A stretch of DNA of 64,000 bases from Chitinophaga ginsengisoli (GTDB lineage Bacteria; Bacteroidota; Bacteroidia; Chitinophagales; Chitinophagaceae), in assembly GCF_003014595.1 (NCBI RefSeq), contig NZ_PYGK01000009.1, positions 124,001 through 188,000 of the forward strand. The letters are read 5' to 3'. Positions 1 through 9,778 of this stretch are shown here, in pieces. The first letter of the stretch is position 1; each line of letters starts with the position of its first letter. A program made the translations under genes and the position numbers. The notes beneath the pieces are model-generated. The model saw nothing but the letters and a program-made list of their open reading frames with translations. It was not told the origin of the DNA and made no database searches.

Positions 1-797
1 AGATTAATTAGTTCTCCAATTTGTCGTTCATTGGGCAAATCGAGCTTTAGATTAACATCAAATCTTCGTAATAATGCATCATCCAACATGTCTTTCTGGT
101 TAGTTGCAGCAATTAAAATACTATCCTGTGGCAAATAATCAAAGAGTTGCAACATGGTATTAACAACGCGCTTCATTTCACCATGATCCTGACTATAATC
201 ACGTACTTTCCCCAATGAATCAAATTCGTCGATAAATACAATGCAATTTTCAGCAGTTGCCTTTCTGAAGATCTTTGCCAGATTTTTGCTTGTCTCGCCA
301 AGTTTAGAAGACACAATTGCACCAAGGTTTACTACGATCATCATCTTTTTCAACTCACCAGCAATTGCATACGAAGCCAATGTTTTGCCACAACCCGAAG
401 GCCCATGTAATAAAATCTTATTGGATATAGGTAAATCAAACTTGCGTAGAATATCAGATGACTTATGCTCTTTAATAAACAAGGCTAATTCTTCTTTCAC
501 ATTCTCATTGGCAACCAAATTATTCAGCGTATAGTCGGAGGTTAACTTTTCAAGGATCAAATCATTAAATTCCTTGTCCTCTAACCTGTTGTAATATGAA
601 TCAGATCCCACTTTCGTAAGTGAACTTGTGTTTTGTCGCAACCCTTCTTTTAGAATAGATTGTAATTGCAGGGCGAAGTTGATCTTCTTTGTTTTCTTGG
701 AGTATTCAATCAACTCGTTGAGGACAGATAAAAGTCTATCCTGGTCATTTTCCAGGCCGAACTTGGCAATGTCTTTTATCAGGTCAAATTGACTCAT
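1..797 (-). CDS. AAA+ ATPase, partial at left edge
   Basis: Only about the first 265 residues are visible because the gene runs off the left edge. The start is the ATG at 795-797, which opens a helical N-terminal region (about residues 1-95) ahead of an AAA+ core. Walker A GPSGCGKT lies at residues 132-139, Walker B IVFIDEFD at 186-193, a sensor-1 ATN at 231-233, followed by an LLRRFD arginine-finger-like segment. This is the layout of single-module SpoVK-like AAA+ ATPases that unfold or remodel proteins. Its codons are visibly more AT-rich (AAA, TTA, ATT) than those of the arabinan genes to the right, which hints at separate ancestry. Related short ATPases can be paired with a protease, but any partner lies outside the window. 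The family is firm and the role is unknown. Confidence 0.85.
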   Translation of the reverse strand, partial: MSQFDLIKDIAKFGLENDQDRLLSVLNELIEYSKKTKKINFALQLQSILKEGLRQNTSSLTKVGSDSYYNRLEDKEFNDLILEKLTSDYTLNNLVANENVKEELALFIKEHKSSDILRKFDLPISNKILLHGPSGCGKTLASYAIAGELKKMMIVVNLGAIVSSKLGETSKNLAKIFRKATAENCIVFIDEFDSLGKVRDYSQDHGEMKRVVNTMLQLFDYLPQDSILIAATNQKDMLDDALLRRFDVNLKLDLPNERQIGELIN

Positions 798-888
798 ACA
801 TTATATTTCATCTATGTTAATCTACACAAATCTAAACAATTACCATTGAAAAATACCAGGTAGTTGGTATTTTCCGCAGCAACACACC

Positions 889-1653
889 TTATCGCACCTG
901 TTTCGACGACTGATATTCCGTAGGCGTCATCCCAAACTGCTTCAGGAAATTCCTGCCGAAATTCGTCTGCGAATGATACCCCACCATGTCAGATACTTCA
1001 TATATCTTGTAGGTGCCTTGTCCCAATAAAGCTGCCGCCTTTTTCAGGCGGGTAACGTTTACCAGTTCATTAGGCGTAAGATCAGAAATGGATTTGATCT
1101 TTCTGTATAACGTAGGCCGGCTCATATTCATTAACCTGGCGAGTTTTTCTATATCGAGGTCCGGGTCTTCCAGGTTCTCATGAATAATAGCCGTCAGTTG
1201 TTCCAGGAACAATTCATCGGGCCGGCTGGAGGCAATGGTGTTGATATTGACCAGCGGCGAATGTGCAAAGTAATCTTTGATCTTAGACCGGTTGGCCAAC
1301 AAGGAAGCAATTTGCGCCAGCAGGAATTCTGTAGAGAAAGGTTTGTCCACATAAGCATCCGCGCCTAATTCCAATCCCGCTATTTTGGCCTGTAAGGTGT
1401 TTTTAGCCGTCAGCAGGATAACGGGAATATGGCAATAGTCAAAAGTCGATTTGACGAGGCGGCACAGCTCAAAACCATCCATTACTGGCATCATGACATC
1501 ACTGATGACCAGCTGTATCGGTTCAGTACCTAACAGTGCTAAAGCCTCCCGGCCATTTTGTGCAGTCAGTATCGTATACTTTTCACTGAGCTCGTCCCCA
1601 AGAAAGGCGAGGATTTCTTCATTATCATCAACAAGCAGTAGCAGTGGTTTCAT
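889..1653 (-). CDS. Response regulator with AraC-type DNA-binding domain
   Basis: This 254-residue protein has an N-terminal receiver domain (about 1-120; acidic pair D9/D10, phospho-acceptor D52 in ISDVMMPVMDG, conserved K in DKPFS) and a C-terminal AraC/HTH_18 domain (about 150-250, ending in the usual GMTPTEYQ motif). It is expected to bind DNA and activate transcription when phosphorylated by the sensor kinase encoded just upstream. The two genes overlap by four bases (ATGA), so translation is probably coupled. In Bacteroidota hybrid two-component systems these modules normally form the C-terminal part of one polypeptide with the sensor, so this is a split version. The divergent arabinan genes at 5144-14329 are the likely target, which is inferred from position. 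Confidence 0.93.
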   Translation of the reverse strand: MKPLLLLVDDNEEILAFLGDELSEKYTILTAQNGREALALLGTEPIQLVISDVMMPVMDGFELCRLVKSTFDYCHIPVILLTAKNTLQAKIAGLELGADAYVDKPFSTEFLLAQIASLLANRSKIKDYFAHSPLVNINTIASSRPDELFLEQLTAIIHENLEDPDLDIEKLARLMNMSRPTLYRKIKSISDLTPNELVNVTRLKKAAALLGQGTYKIYEVSDMVGYHSQTNFGRNFLKQFGMTPTEYQSSKQVR

Positions 1654-4600
1654 GATGTCTGGTTTGTAGTGGTGATTGTTTTGGTTCTGCCTGGTTGCAG
1701 ATTAAACTCTATTTCCTGATGTACCGGTATGCGCAATACAAATACATTCAGGTGATGATGGCCTGGTTGTAATGTCAGTGATCCTTTATGTAATGTGGCT
1801 AAGGAACGGGAAAGTGCCAGGCCTATGCCTGTACCTTTCTGCATCTCCGTTTCCTTGAGCCGGAAGAATGGTTCGAAGATCTTTTCTTTCATATCCTCTG
1901 GGATGAGGTGCCCATCATTACTGACCTCTATGATGAAATAATTCTCTTCTTCCGGGAAGACCAGCAGGCGTATACTGGCAACAGTGGCGGCATATTTTAT
2001 AGCATTTCCAATCAGGTTGCCAAGTATTTTGTTGAATGCCTCGATATCTACATAGGCATATAGTTCCGTCGGCAATTCAATGGAAAGTTCCAGTTGCTTT
2101 TGTTCTGCCAGTGTTTTAAACCCGGTGTACATCTCTTCCAGCAAGTCCCGGATATTGGTCTTCACAAAGCTGAGGGAATAGCCATTCAGCTCCGTCTGGC
2201 GGAAGTCCAGCAGCTGAGTGGTGAGGCCTACCAGGCGGTTGGTATTGCGCTCCATGATGGAGAGGCTATCTTTGATCTCTGGTAGGTGACCGGCTTTCCG
2301 GATCACTTTTTCGAGCGGTGCTTTGATGAGTGTCAGTGGTGTCTTGATTTCATGTGCGACGTTGGTAAAGAACTCGATCTTGGCTTTGAACACTTCTTTC
2401 TCTTTGGCCGCTTCAAACAGCTCGATCTTCCGCCGGTTCTTTGCTTCAATTCGTTTGTGATAGTTCCGGATGATATACCAGATGATGCCTATCGCTAATA
2501 CGGCATACAGTATCAATGCCCACCAGCTACGCCACCAGGGCGGCATGATTTCAATGACCAGGGTTGTTTCTGTTGCTGGCCACACACCGCCGCTATTACG
2601 GGCCTTTACCCTGAATATATAAGTGCCTGGCGCCAGTTCTGTGAAATAAGCCTTACGGTTCGTTTTCAGGTAAGTCCAGCTCTTATCCAGGTTCTCCATT
2701 TTGTAGGCGTATTCCGCAATCTCCGGCGCGGTATAACTGAGCAAGGCGAAGTCAATACTGAAGGTGGACTGGTGGTAGCTCAGGGTGATCTTATCAGTAG
2801 AGGTAACAGAGTGTTGCAAAGGAGAACCTTTTGCTGCGATGGCCAGCTCGCGGTTGTTAACCTGGAAGCCGGTAATGTACACCGGACCCGCAAAAGTATT
2901 CTGCACAAATTCGGCAGGATTGAAGCTGATAAACCCTTTGCCACTACCGAAATACATCCGGCCTTCTGCATCCTTGTAGGCGGAGTTGAAGTTGAACTGA
3001 TCGCTCAGCAATCCATTCGCCCGGGTGTATGTCTTCACACTGCCATTCCGGGGATTGAAACAGCTTAACCCACGAGAGGTGCTGATCCACAGATTGGCCT
3101 GTTTATCTTCCAGTATGCTGAGTATGAAATTGCTGGGGAATCCATCTTGCGTGGTATATCGTGTAAAACTTTTTTGTGTGCTGTTATACCGGCAAAGACC
3201 ACCTTCGGTAGCAAACCATAAGTGGCCACCGGAATCTTCAAAAATACTATTGACACGATCGCTGCTGAGGCTCTGTGTATCGTTCTCCGCATAGCGGAAG
3301 TTTCCTTTCGTTCCTGTGGATGGATCATAAAAATGCACCCCGCTGCCATAGGTGCCTGCCCAGAATACGCCGGACCTGTCCTGCAGCAGGCAGGAATACC
3401 AGTTCACAAGCGGCAGGCCGGAAAACAGAACAAAATCGTTCCGGACCTTGTCATATTGATAGGCGCCCCTGGTAGTGCCCAACATAATAGCGCCTCCCGG
3501 GGGATGGTAAATACAATAGATGAAATTGCTCTGCAAAGCGGTGAGGCCGGATTGCATGTTGAAGCGGCGTGTCACCTTACCGGTACGGATGTTCAGCACA
3601 TCCAGGCCATGCTCGAAAGTACCGATCCAGAGGTCGTCGCCATCCAGCAGTAAACCGTGGATATTGGTATAGGAGATACTACCAGCAGCACCGGGCAGGA
3701 AGTGTGTGAATGTTTGTGTAGTGGGATCGAGTTTGTTCAGGCCTGCATCTTCGGTACCGATCCAAAGGTTGTTGTACCTGTCGGCATGGATCTCGCGAAT
3801 CACGTTCCCGCTGAGGGAGTTTTCCCCTGTTTTAGGGAAGTACTTTCTGAAGGGGGTGTATTGTGTGGGATAGTAGTTAACGCCGCCGAAATAGGTGCCT
3901 GCCCAGATACCGCCTTCCTTGTCGCGGCAGAAGGTATATACCGCGTTGTCGGAGATGGAATAGGGATCATTATACATCTTCCGGAGATTTTTGGCTTTCC
4001 CCGTCAGGGTGTTATAAATGAAGATACCTGTCTCTGTAGCGATCCAGTATTCATGATCGGCCGTCTGTAGGAAGTTGCGGACGAAGATCTCGGTATGGTC
4101 ATCATTATAAGAGAGAATATCTGTATAGGTACCGGAGACTATATCAAACTGTTTGGCGCCCTGGTTGGAGGTGCCAACCAGTATGCGGCCGTCCCGGGTG
4201 CTGGCTATTTTCTCTATCCAGCGGGACACCGACCGTGTGGAGTGGCTGAACATGTCGTAGGCCGTGAAAGTACCAGCATGGTGTTGCTGGAGATAGCCGT
4301 CAGTAGTGGCCACCCAGATGTTACCATCAGATGAAAGGCATAGGGAGCTGGCTTCAAAGAAACTGTTGGTATTGAAATACTGCAACTGGCGGGATGCCTG
4401 GTGATAGCGGAACAGGGATACGCCGGACACAAACCAGATATTCCCTGTGCTGTCGCCCTGTATGGCTCTTACCTGTCCCTTGGGTGCTACATCCAGCAAA
4501 CGAAAGCTCTCGGTGGAATTGTCATATTGATAAAGGCCATTTTCCGTGCCTACCCAGAGGGTACCGTCAGCTCCTTCGTAGAGGGCATGGATAAAGTTGC

Positions 4601-4901
4601 TGCCAATGCTGGTGCTGTCTTGCGGATTGTGGCGGAAAACCTTGAAGGTATACCCGTCAAAGCGGTTCAATCCATCTTTGGTACCAAACCACATAAAACC
4701 TCTGCTGTCCTGCAGACTGCAGATGACAGCATTGTTCGACAGGCCGTTCTCCACCTGGTAATGCCGGAAATAATAGGATTGTCCCGATACGGGGCCTGTT
4801 GCACCAATAAAAAGGCAGATCAGCAGGCATATGCTTATCTGAAAATACAAACGTGGCGTGGCATTCCATTGTCCCTGTTCACTATAGCGCGGTTTACACA
4901 T
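1650..4901 (-). CDS. Two-component sensor kinase with beta-propeller and Y_Y_Y domain
   Basis: This 1083-residue protein begins with a hydrophobic signal segment (about residues 20-40), followed by a long periplasmic region of Reg_prop propeller repeats (recurring blocks of the type IWxGTxxGLxxYD, about 45-690). A Y_Y_Y domain comes next (about 700-785), then one membrane segment (about 793-812), a HisKA dimerisation helix with phospho-acceptor H850 in VAHEIKTPL, and an HATPase_c domain (KGTGIGLAL near 1020). It lacks the receiver and AraC modules that usually complete a hybrid two-component sensor; those are on the next gene, overlapping by four bases. It probably senses an arabinan-derived oligosaccharide in the periplasm and controls the divergent SusC-led operon. 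The ligand is inferred from the neighbouring enzymes. Confidence 0.93.
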   Translation of the reverse strand: MCKPRYSEQGQWNATPRLYFQISICLLICLFIGATGPVSGQSYYFRHYQVENGLSNNAVICSLQDSRGFMWFGTKDGLNRFDGYTFKVFRHNPQDSTSIGSNFIHALYEGADGTLWVGTENGLYQYDNSTESFRLLDVAPKGQVRAIQGDSTGNIWFVSGVSLFRYHQASRQLQYFNTNSFFEASSLCLSSDGNIWVATTDGYLQQHHAGTFTAYDMFSHSTRSVSRWIEKIASTRDGRILVGTSNQGAKQFDIVSGTYTDILSYNDDHTEIFVRNFLQTADHEYWIATETGIFIYNTLTGKAKNLRKMYNDPYSISDNAVYTFCRDKEGGIWAGTYFGGVNYYPTQYTPFRKYFPKTGENSLSGNVIREIHADRYNNLWIGTEDAGLNKLDPTTQTFTHFLPGAAGSISYTNIHGLLLDGDDLWIGTFEHGLDVLNIRTGKVTRRFNMQSGLTALQSNFIYCIYHPPGGAIMLGTTRGAYQYDKVRNDFVLFSGLPLVNWYSCLLQDRSGVFWAGTYGSGVHFYDPSTGTKGNFRYAENDTQSLSSDRVNSIFEDSGGHLWFATEGGLCRYNSTQKSFTRYTTQDGFPSNFILSILEDKQANLWISTSRGLSCFNPRNGSVKTYTRANGLLSDQFNFNSAYKDAEGRMYFGSGKGFISFNPAEFVQNTFAGPVYITGFQVNNRELAIAAKGSPLQHSVTSTDKITLSYHQSTFSIDFALLSYTAPEIAEYAYKMENLDKSWTYLKTNRKAYFTELAPGTYIFRVKARNSGGVWPATETTLVIEIMPPWWRSWWALILYAVLAIGIIWYIIRNYHKRIEAKNRRKIELFEAAKEKEVFKAKIEFFTNVAHEIKTPLTLIKAPLEKVIRKAGHLPEIKDSLSIMERNTNRLVGLTTQLLDFRQTELNGYSLSFVKTNIRDLLEEMYTGFKTLAEQKQLELSIELPTELYAYVDIEAFNKILGNLIGNAIKYAATVASIRLLVFPEEENYFIIEVSNDGHLIPEDMKEKIFEPFFRLKETEMQKGTGIGLALSRSLATLHKGSLTLQPGHHHLNVFVLRIPVHQEIEFNLQPGRTKTITTTNQTS

Positions 4902-5143
4902 AGCGTCTCATAACGTAAAATCTAAAATGAGATGATTTGCTGAAGTTTTGATACAGATTGTAGAGCTTAAGAAAACTATTAATCGCAACTTCATACCATC
5001 ATCCAAATCACAGATCGGAAAAAGGAGACAGCATCTTTAATTGTAACTGTCACACTAATAAAATTAGCTATTATATACATCCCGGACAAGAATTTCCGGA
5101 CATATAAAAGAGTTTTATTTGAATTAATAATAATTACACGTTT
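4902..5143. promoter_or_regulatory. Divergent control region between sensor gene and SusC gene
   Basis: This 242-bp AT-rich gap separates the sensor gene (minus) from the arabinan operon (plus), so it must carry both promoters and probably the binding site of the AraC-type regulator. The heptamer CCGGACA occurs at 5082-5088 and again at 5096-5102, 14 bp apart and about 45-60 bp before the SusC start. It is the only obvious repeat here and is a weak candidate operator. No clear promoter consensus was found. Confidence 0.4.
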
Positions 5144-8100
5144 ATGAAACTGATCCGCATTTTGCTAAACAGCAGCGTATTCCCTATACTCGCCTGCGCA
5201 CTGTTTCTGCTCATCGAGCCGGCATCTGCCCGGCAATCCGTCAGGAAAAAATACCGGGGAACCGTCATGACCCGGGAGAACGAACCTGTTATCGGCGCTT
5301 CTGTAAGTGTAAAGGGTGGCGCCGGCACCGTAACAGATGTTGCAGGAAACTTTACTATCGAGGCCGAAGAAGGCGCTTCCCTGACCATCAGCAGTATGGG
5401 TTTCGAGAACAAAGTCGTAGTGCTGAAAGGGGAGGAACCTGTTGCCGTAAGACTGGAAAAGTCGTACCGGAACCTGGAGGATGTTGTGGTAGTGGGCTAT
5501 GGTACCGTAAAGAAAAAGGACCTGACCGGTTCCGTGGCACTGGTGAATGTGGGCGAAGCGAAGAAGAATGCGTCTTACGATGTGGCTAAAATGTTACAGG
5601 GACAGGCAGCCGGTATCAGTGTGCATGGCTCCGGAGAACCGGGCGGTTATGTACAGATCAAGATCCGCGGTACGACCACCTTCGGGAATAACAGTCCGCT
5701 GTTTGTAATAGACGGTGTGCCGGTAGATGCACCTTATGATTTTTCCCCCAATGACATCGAGAGTATCCAGGTACTGAAAGATGCATCCGCAGCCGCAATA
5801 TATGGTTCCAGGGCCGCCACCGGCGTGATCATCATCACCACCAGGAAGGGAAAGCAGGGACCTGTGAGAGTGAACTTCAACAGTTATGCAGGCGTACAGG
5901 AAGTAGCGAGGAAGATCTCGCTGACTGACAGGGCACAATACCAGCAGATCGTATCTGCGGCAGAAACGAACGCGGGATTGACCCTGGCGCCAGCCAATGA
6001 TCCATCCAATCCATCCTATGTGTCCAATATCAATACCGACTGGCAGAAAGAAGGCCTGAAACGGGGCGTGATACAGGACCACAATGTAGGACTTTCCGGT
6101 GGTACCGAAAGCATCTCCTACAATGCCTCATTGGGCTATTTCAACCAGACAGGTACACAGGTGGGGCCGCAGAAGTACGACCGATATACCCTGAATAGTA
6201 ACCTGCAGGGTAAAAAAGGCCGTTTCAGCTATGGTGTAAAGGCGGCCTATACACAATCGCATAAAGGCAATTATGCCGCTACCAATGGTCATGCGGTATT
6301 CGGAGGGGTAGTGACCAGTATGCTGACGGCTATTCCTACCATGCCTGTATACGATGCTTCCCGCCTGGGCGGATATGGCGGCAGCGACCAGGTAAAGAAC
6401 AGGGCTATCTCTGCTAACGTAGTGGGTATTAATAACCTGGTGAATGATTATAGCGACCGTAACCGCTTCCTGGGAAATGCATGGGGCGAACTGGAAATAG
6501 TGAAAAACCTCAAATACAGGATGAACGCCAGTTTTGACAGAACTGACTATGAGAATTCCCACTTCGAGCCACGGTTCGACATGGGATATTATTACCTGAA
6601 TACACAATATTACATGTACCTGCAGACGGGGCATGCGAGCACCAGCCTGCTGGAGCATACATTGACCTACCAGCTGCAGAAAGGCAAACATAAAATTGAT
6701 TTCCTGGCAGGTTTGACATACCAGGAAGATAAGAACGAATGGATGGCTGCTTCTGCACAGGATACGGCTGACCTGAACTTCCACACATTTGCGGCTGTAG
6801 CAAGAGCAAGCGCCAAAGGTGTGACCAGCTGGAAAGGTATGGCTGCGCTGTACTCCACGTTGGGAAGGATCAATTACAACTATGACGACCGTTACCTGCT
6901 GACGGCTAATTTCAGACGTGATGGCTCCTCTAAATTTGCACCGGCTAACCGCTATGGTAATTTCGCTGGCTTTGCTGCCGCCTGGAATATCAGTAATGAG
7001 AAATTCCTGCATTTGCCTTCCTTCATCAGTAGTATGAAACTAAGAGGTGGTTATGGTGTATTGGGTAATCAGACTTCCCTGGGCTGGTATGACTACCAAT
7101 CGTATATTAACAATACAACCAACTACCTGTTCGGTGATCAACTGGCCACCGGTTCCACTACTGTGTCTGTAACAGACCCGACCCTGAAATGGGAGTCAAC
7201 CACTACCACCAACGTAGCCCTGGATCTGGGTCTTTTTCATGAGAAATTGTCCTTTACGGCGGAATATTACAACCGCCTTTCAAAAGATATCATTACCGCT
7301 ATTCCTATACCTTATTCAGTAGGTTCTTTCCCACAAACGCTGACTACCAACGCCGCATCTCTGAAGAACAGCGGTATCGAGTTCACGCTGACTTACAAGG
7401 ACAATATCGGCGCATTGAACTACTCCATCAATGCCAATGCTTATACCCTGAAGAACAAGGTTGAAAAGCTGGGCGGAAAGAACAACCCGGTATATGGCGC
7501 AGGCAGCAAAACAGAGGTAGGTCGTGAAGTGGGTGAACTGTTCGGCTATCAGACAGATGGCATCTTCCAGAGCCAGGACGAGATCAGCAAACACGCTACC
7601 CAGGATCAGTCAGGTGGTATCAAGCCAGGCGATATCAAATACAAAGACATCAACAATGATGGCGCGATTACCGATGCTGACAGGACTTACCTGGGCTCAG
7701 TGATCCCTAAATTCTACTATGGCCTGAATGTATCTGCTTCTTACAAAAACTTTGATGTGTCTTTCTTCTGGCAGGGTAACATGGGCAGTAAAGTGAACAA
7801 CGGTGTTTACTCCGCACTGATGGCTGGCCAGTATGGTAATGCACATACTGACGAACTGAATTACTGGACGCCTACTCACACCAATACCAATGTACCAAGG
7901 CCACTGATCAACGATATCAATAACAGCAGGTTCTCCGATCGTTTTGTACAAAGCGGCTCTTATGTGAAACTGCAGAATGCGCAGATCGGGTATACGATTC
8001 CTGAGTCTACACTGACCAGGACACATGTATTCAGAAGCCTGCGTGTGTATCTCTCAGGATTGAACCTGGTAACTATCACCAAATACAAAGGCTACGATCC

Positions 8101-8197
8101 GGATTTCATCAGCGACGGTTTGTTTAACAGGGGCTTCGACTACGGCTCCTTCCCGAACCCGAGAACCGTGATGTTTGGTGTACAGTTAGGCCTTTAA
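5144..8197 (+). CDS. SusC-like TonB-dependent outer-membrane transporter
   Basis: This 1017-residue protein imports oligosaccharides across the outer membrane using TonB energy. A signal peptide (about 1-30, ending near ASA) precedes a CarboxypepD_reg-like domain (about 38-105; RGTV...VIGASV...GTVTDVAGNF), a TonB-box-like EDVVVVGYG at about 111-119, the plug domain (about 120-230, with GxATGVIIITTRKG) and a 22-strand-type barrel ending in VMFGVQLGL with the usual terminal aromatic/leucine pattern. The SusD partner starts 18 bp downstream. With GH43 and GH51 enzymes following, the cargo is most likely arabino-oligosaccharide. The start at 5144 gives a normal signal peptide. Confidence 0.96.
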   Translation: MKLIRILLNSSVFPILACALFLLIEPASARQSVRKKYRGTVMTRENEPVIGASVSVKGGAGTVTDVAGNFTIEAEEGASLTISSMGFENKVVVLKGEEPVAVRLEKSYRNLEDVVVVGYGTVKKKDLTGSVALVNVGEAKKNASYDVAKMLQGQAAGISVHGSGEPGGYVQIKIRGTTTFGNNSPLFVIDGVPVDAPYDFSPNDIESIQVLKDASAAAIYGSRAATGVIIITTRKGKQGPVRVNFNSYAGVQEVARKISLTDRAQYQQIVSAAETNAGLTLAPANDPSNPSYVSNINTDWQKEGLKRGVIQDHNVGLSGGTESISYNASLGYFNQTGTQVGPQKYDRYTLNSNLQGKKGRFSYGVKAAYTQSHKGNYAATNGHAVFGGVVTSMLTAIPTMPVYDASRLGGYGGSDQVKNRAISANVVGINNLVNDYSDRNRFLGNAWGELEIVKNLKYRMNASFDRTDYENSHFEPRFDMGYYYLNTQYYMYLQTGHASTSLLEHTLTYQLQKGKHKIDFLAGLTYQEDKNEWMAASAQDTADLNFHTFAAVARASAKGVTSWKGMAALYSTLGRINYNYDDRYLLTANFRRDGSSKFAPANRYGNFAGFAAAWNISNEKFLHLPSFISSMKLRGGYGVLGNQTSLGWYDYQSYINNTTNYLFGDQLATGSTTVSVTDPTLKWESTTTTNVALDLGLFHEKLSFTAEYYNRLSKDIITAIPIPYSVGSFPQTLTTNAASLKNSGIEFTLTYKDNIGALNYSINANAYTLKNKVEKLGGKNNPVYGAGSKTEVGREVGELFGYQTDGIFQSQDEISKHATQDQSGGIKPGDIKYKDINNDGAITDADRTYLGSVIPKFYYGLNVSASYKNFDVSFFWQGNMGSKVNNGVYSALMAGQYGNAHTDELNYWTPTHTNTNVPRPLINDINNSRFSDRFVQSGSYVKLQNAQIGYTIPESTLTRTHVFRSLRVYLSGLNLVTITKYKGYDPDFISDGLFNRGFDYGSFPNPRTVMFGVQLGL

Positions 8198-8215
8198 TCT
8201 TTAAACAGCATTACA

Positions 8216-9778
8216 ATGAAACGTACTATATCTCATTATATAATAACAATTGCGACGGCCAGTGTATTGATTGCCGGTTGTGGTAAAAGACTGGACCAGG
8301 TGAACCCGAATGCACAGACTTCCGAGACTTTCTGGGCATCAGCTAATGATGCAGTGCAGGGTATCAATGCGGCTTATGCCCCTTTATTGCTCGACGGCGC
8401 TTATATGCGCTTCACACCAATATTGCTGGATGTGAGAGGCGATGATATCAGGAGTAACAGTCCCTGGACGGCTATTTCAGGTGTCGGTAAGTTCGCCCTG
8501 GGCACCGGCAATGCCGACGGCTATGGATGGGCTTTCGATGAATATTATGAAGGCATCTTCCGTTGTAACCAGGTGCTCGACAATGTACCTAAGATCAATA
8601 TGGCGGAAGACCTGAAGAACCGGGTGCTTGGACAGGCCTATTTCCTGAGAGGATTGTATTTCTTCCACCTGGTGGACCTCTTTGGTAATGTAGCACTACC
8701 TACGAGGTCTCCGCAGTCAAAAGCAGATTTCTATGGTAAGCAGATGACTGCACAGCAGGGCTGGGATCAGGTGATATCCGATTTTAAGGCTGCTGCTGAC
8801 CTGTTACCGGTTTCTTACAAGAATGTAGTGGGCGCAGATGTGAACCAGGTAGGAAGGGCTACTAAAGGCGCAGCAATGGGCTATCTGGGTAAAGCCTACC
8901 TGTTTAACAAAAAGTATCCGGAAGCTGCTGAACAGTTCAAAAAAGTGATCGACCTGGGCGTGTATTCACTGATGCCGGATTATAAAGACAATTTTACCGA
9001 GAGCAAAGAGAATAATGCAGAATCCATCTTTGAGGTACAGTTCTCCACCACCGTTGGAGGAACTGACCTCGGATGGCAAGGTATTCCTACCTCCACCTGG
9101 GCGAAGACTTCTGCAAGAGCCATTACTTACGGTGCGCCGAATTTCGGATGGACCGATGTACAGCCGACAGTATTTGTGTTCAATGAATTCATGCAGGAGA
9201 AGACAGTGGATGGTGATACAGATCCCAGACTGGACGCTACCATCTTTTATAACAAGCCAGGTGAAATGATCTACGGACAGTCCTTTTCACAGGTGTATGC
9301 CAACAGTTCTTTCCTCAATGATGTTTTTTGCAGGAAGTACGAAAATGGTGACGGCAATAAGCCTAATGAATACGACTGGAAGTCTGGTATCAATGAGCGG
9401 CTGATGCGTTATTCAGATATCCTGCTGATGTATGCGGAGTGCCTGAATGAGCAATCGCAGACCGCGCAGGCGGCTCCTTATATCCAGCAGGTAAGGACCC
9501 GCGCCAAACTGCCTGATATCACGGCTACACTGGCAACGATGACACAGGCAAAAATGCGTGATCAGCTGTCGCACGAACGCTTACTGGAGTTCTGCCTGGA
9601 AGGTCACCGTTTTGATGATCTGCGTCGCTGGGGGTGGCTGGAAGACGAGGGCAAACTTGCCTTACTGAAATCCCGCGATCCGGAGTTTAATAACTACAAG
9701 GCCGGTAAAGAACTGTATCCAATCCCACAGGGAGAAATAGATAATAACCCGGGCTTCAAACAGAACTCTTCTTACTAA
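8216..9778 (+). CDS. SusD-like surface glycan-binding lipoprotein
   Basis: This 520-residue RagB/SusD-family lipoprotein forms the lid of the SusC transporter and binds glycan at the cell surface. The lipobox is LIAGC with the cysteine at about residue 22. The rest is the usual tetratricopeptide-rich helical fold: an ANDAVQGINAAY-type N-terminus, an LGQAYFLRGLYFFHLV segment, GAAMGYLGKAYLF, and a C-terminal ERLLEFCLEGHRFDDLRRWG block followed by LYPIPQGEIDNNPGFKQN. It lies 18 bp after the SusC gene, and its stop codon overlaps the next start by one base (TAATG). The substrate, arabinan, is inferred from neighbouring enzymes. Confidence 0.96.
   Translation: MKRTISHYIITIATASVLIAGCGKRLDQVNPNAQTSETFWASANDAVQGINAAYAPLLLDGAYMRFTPILLDVRGDDIRSNSPWTAISGVGKFALGTGNADGYGWAFDEYYEGIFRCNQVLDNVPKINMAEDLKNRVLGQAYFLRGLYFFHLVDLFGNVALPTRSPQSKADFYGKQMTAQQGWDQVISDFKAAADLLPVSYKNVVGADVNQVGRATKGAAMGYLGKAYLFNKKYPEAAEQFKKVIDLGVYSLMPDYKDNFTESKENNAESIFEVQFSTTVGGTDLGWQGIPTSTWAKTSARAITYGAPNFGWTDVQPTVFVFNEFMQEKTVDGDTDPRLDATIFYNKPGEMIYGQSFSQVYANSSFLNDVFCRKYENGDGNKPNEYDWKSGINERLMRYSDILLMYAECLNEQSQTAQAAPYIQQVRTRAKLPDITATLATMTQAKMRDQLSHERLLEFCLEGHRFDDLRRWGWLEDEGKLALLKSRDPEFNNYKAGKELYPIPQGEIDNNPGFKQNSSY

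Noticed and set aside
241-534. 97-residue plus-strand frame
   Set aside because: It is antisense to the AAA+ ATPase gene, whose Walker motifs lie on the minus strand in the same region.
6128-7012. 294-residue minus-strand frame inside the SusC gene
   Set aside because: It is a shadow of the SusC reading frame, Cys- and Ile-rich and without any recognisable domain.
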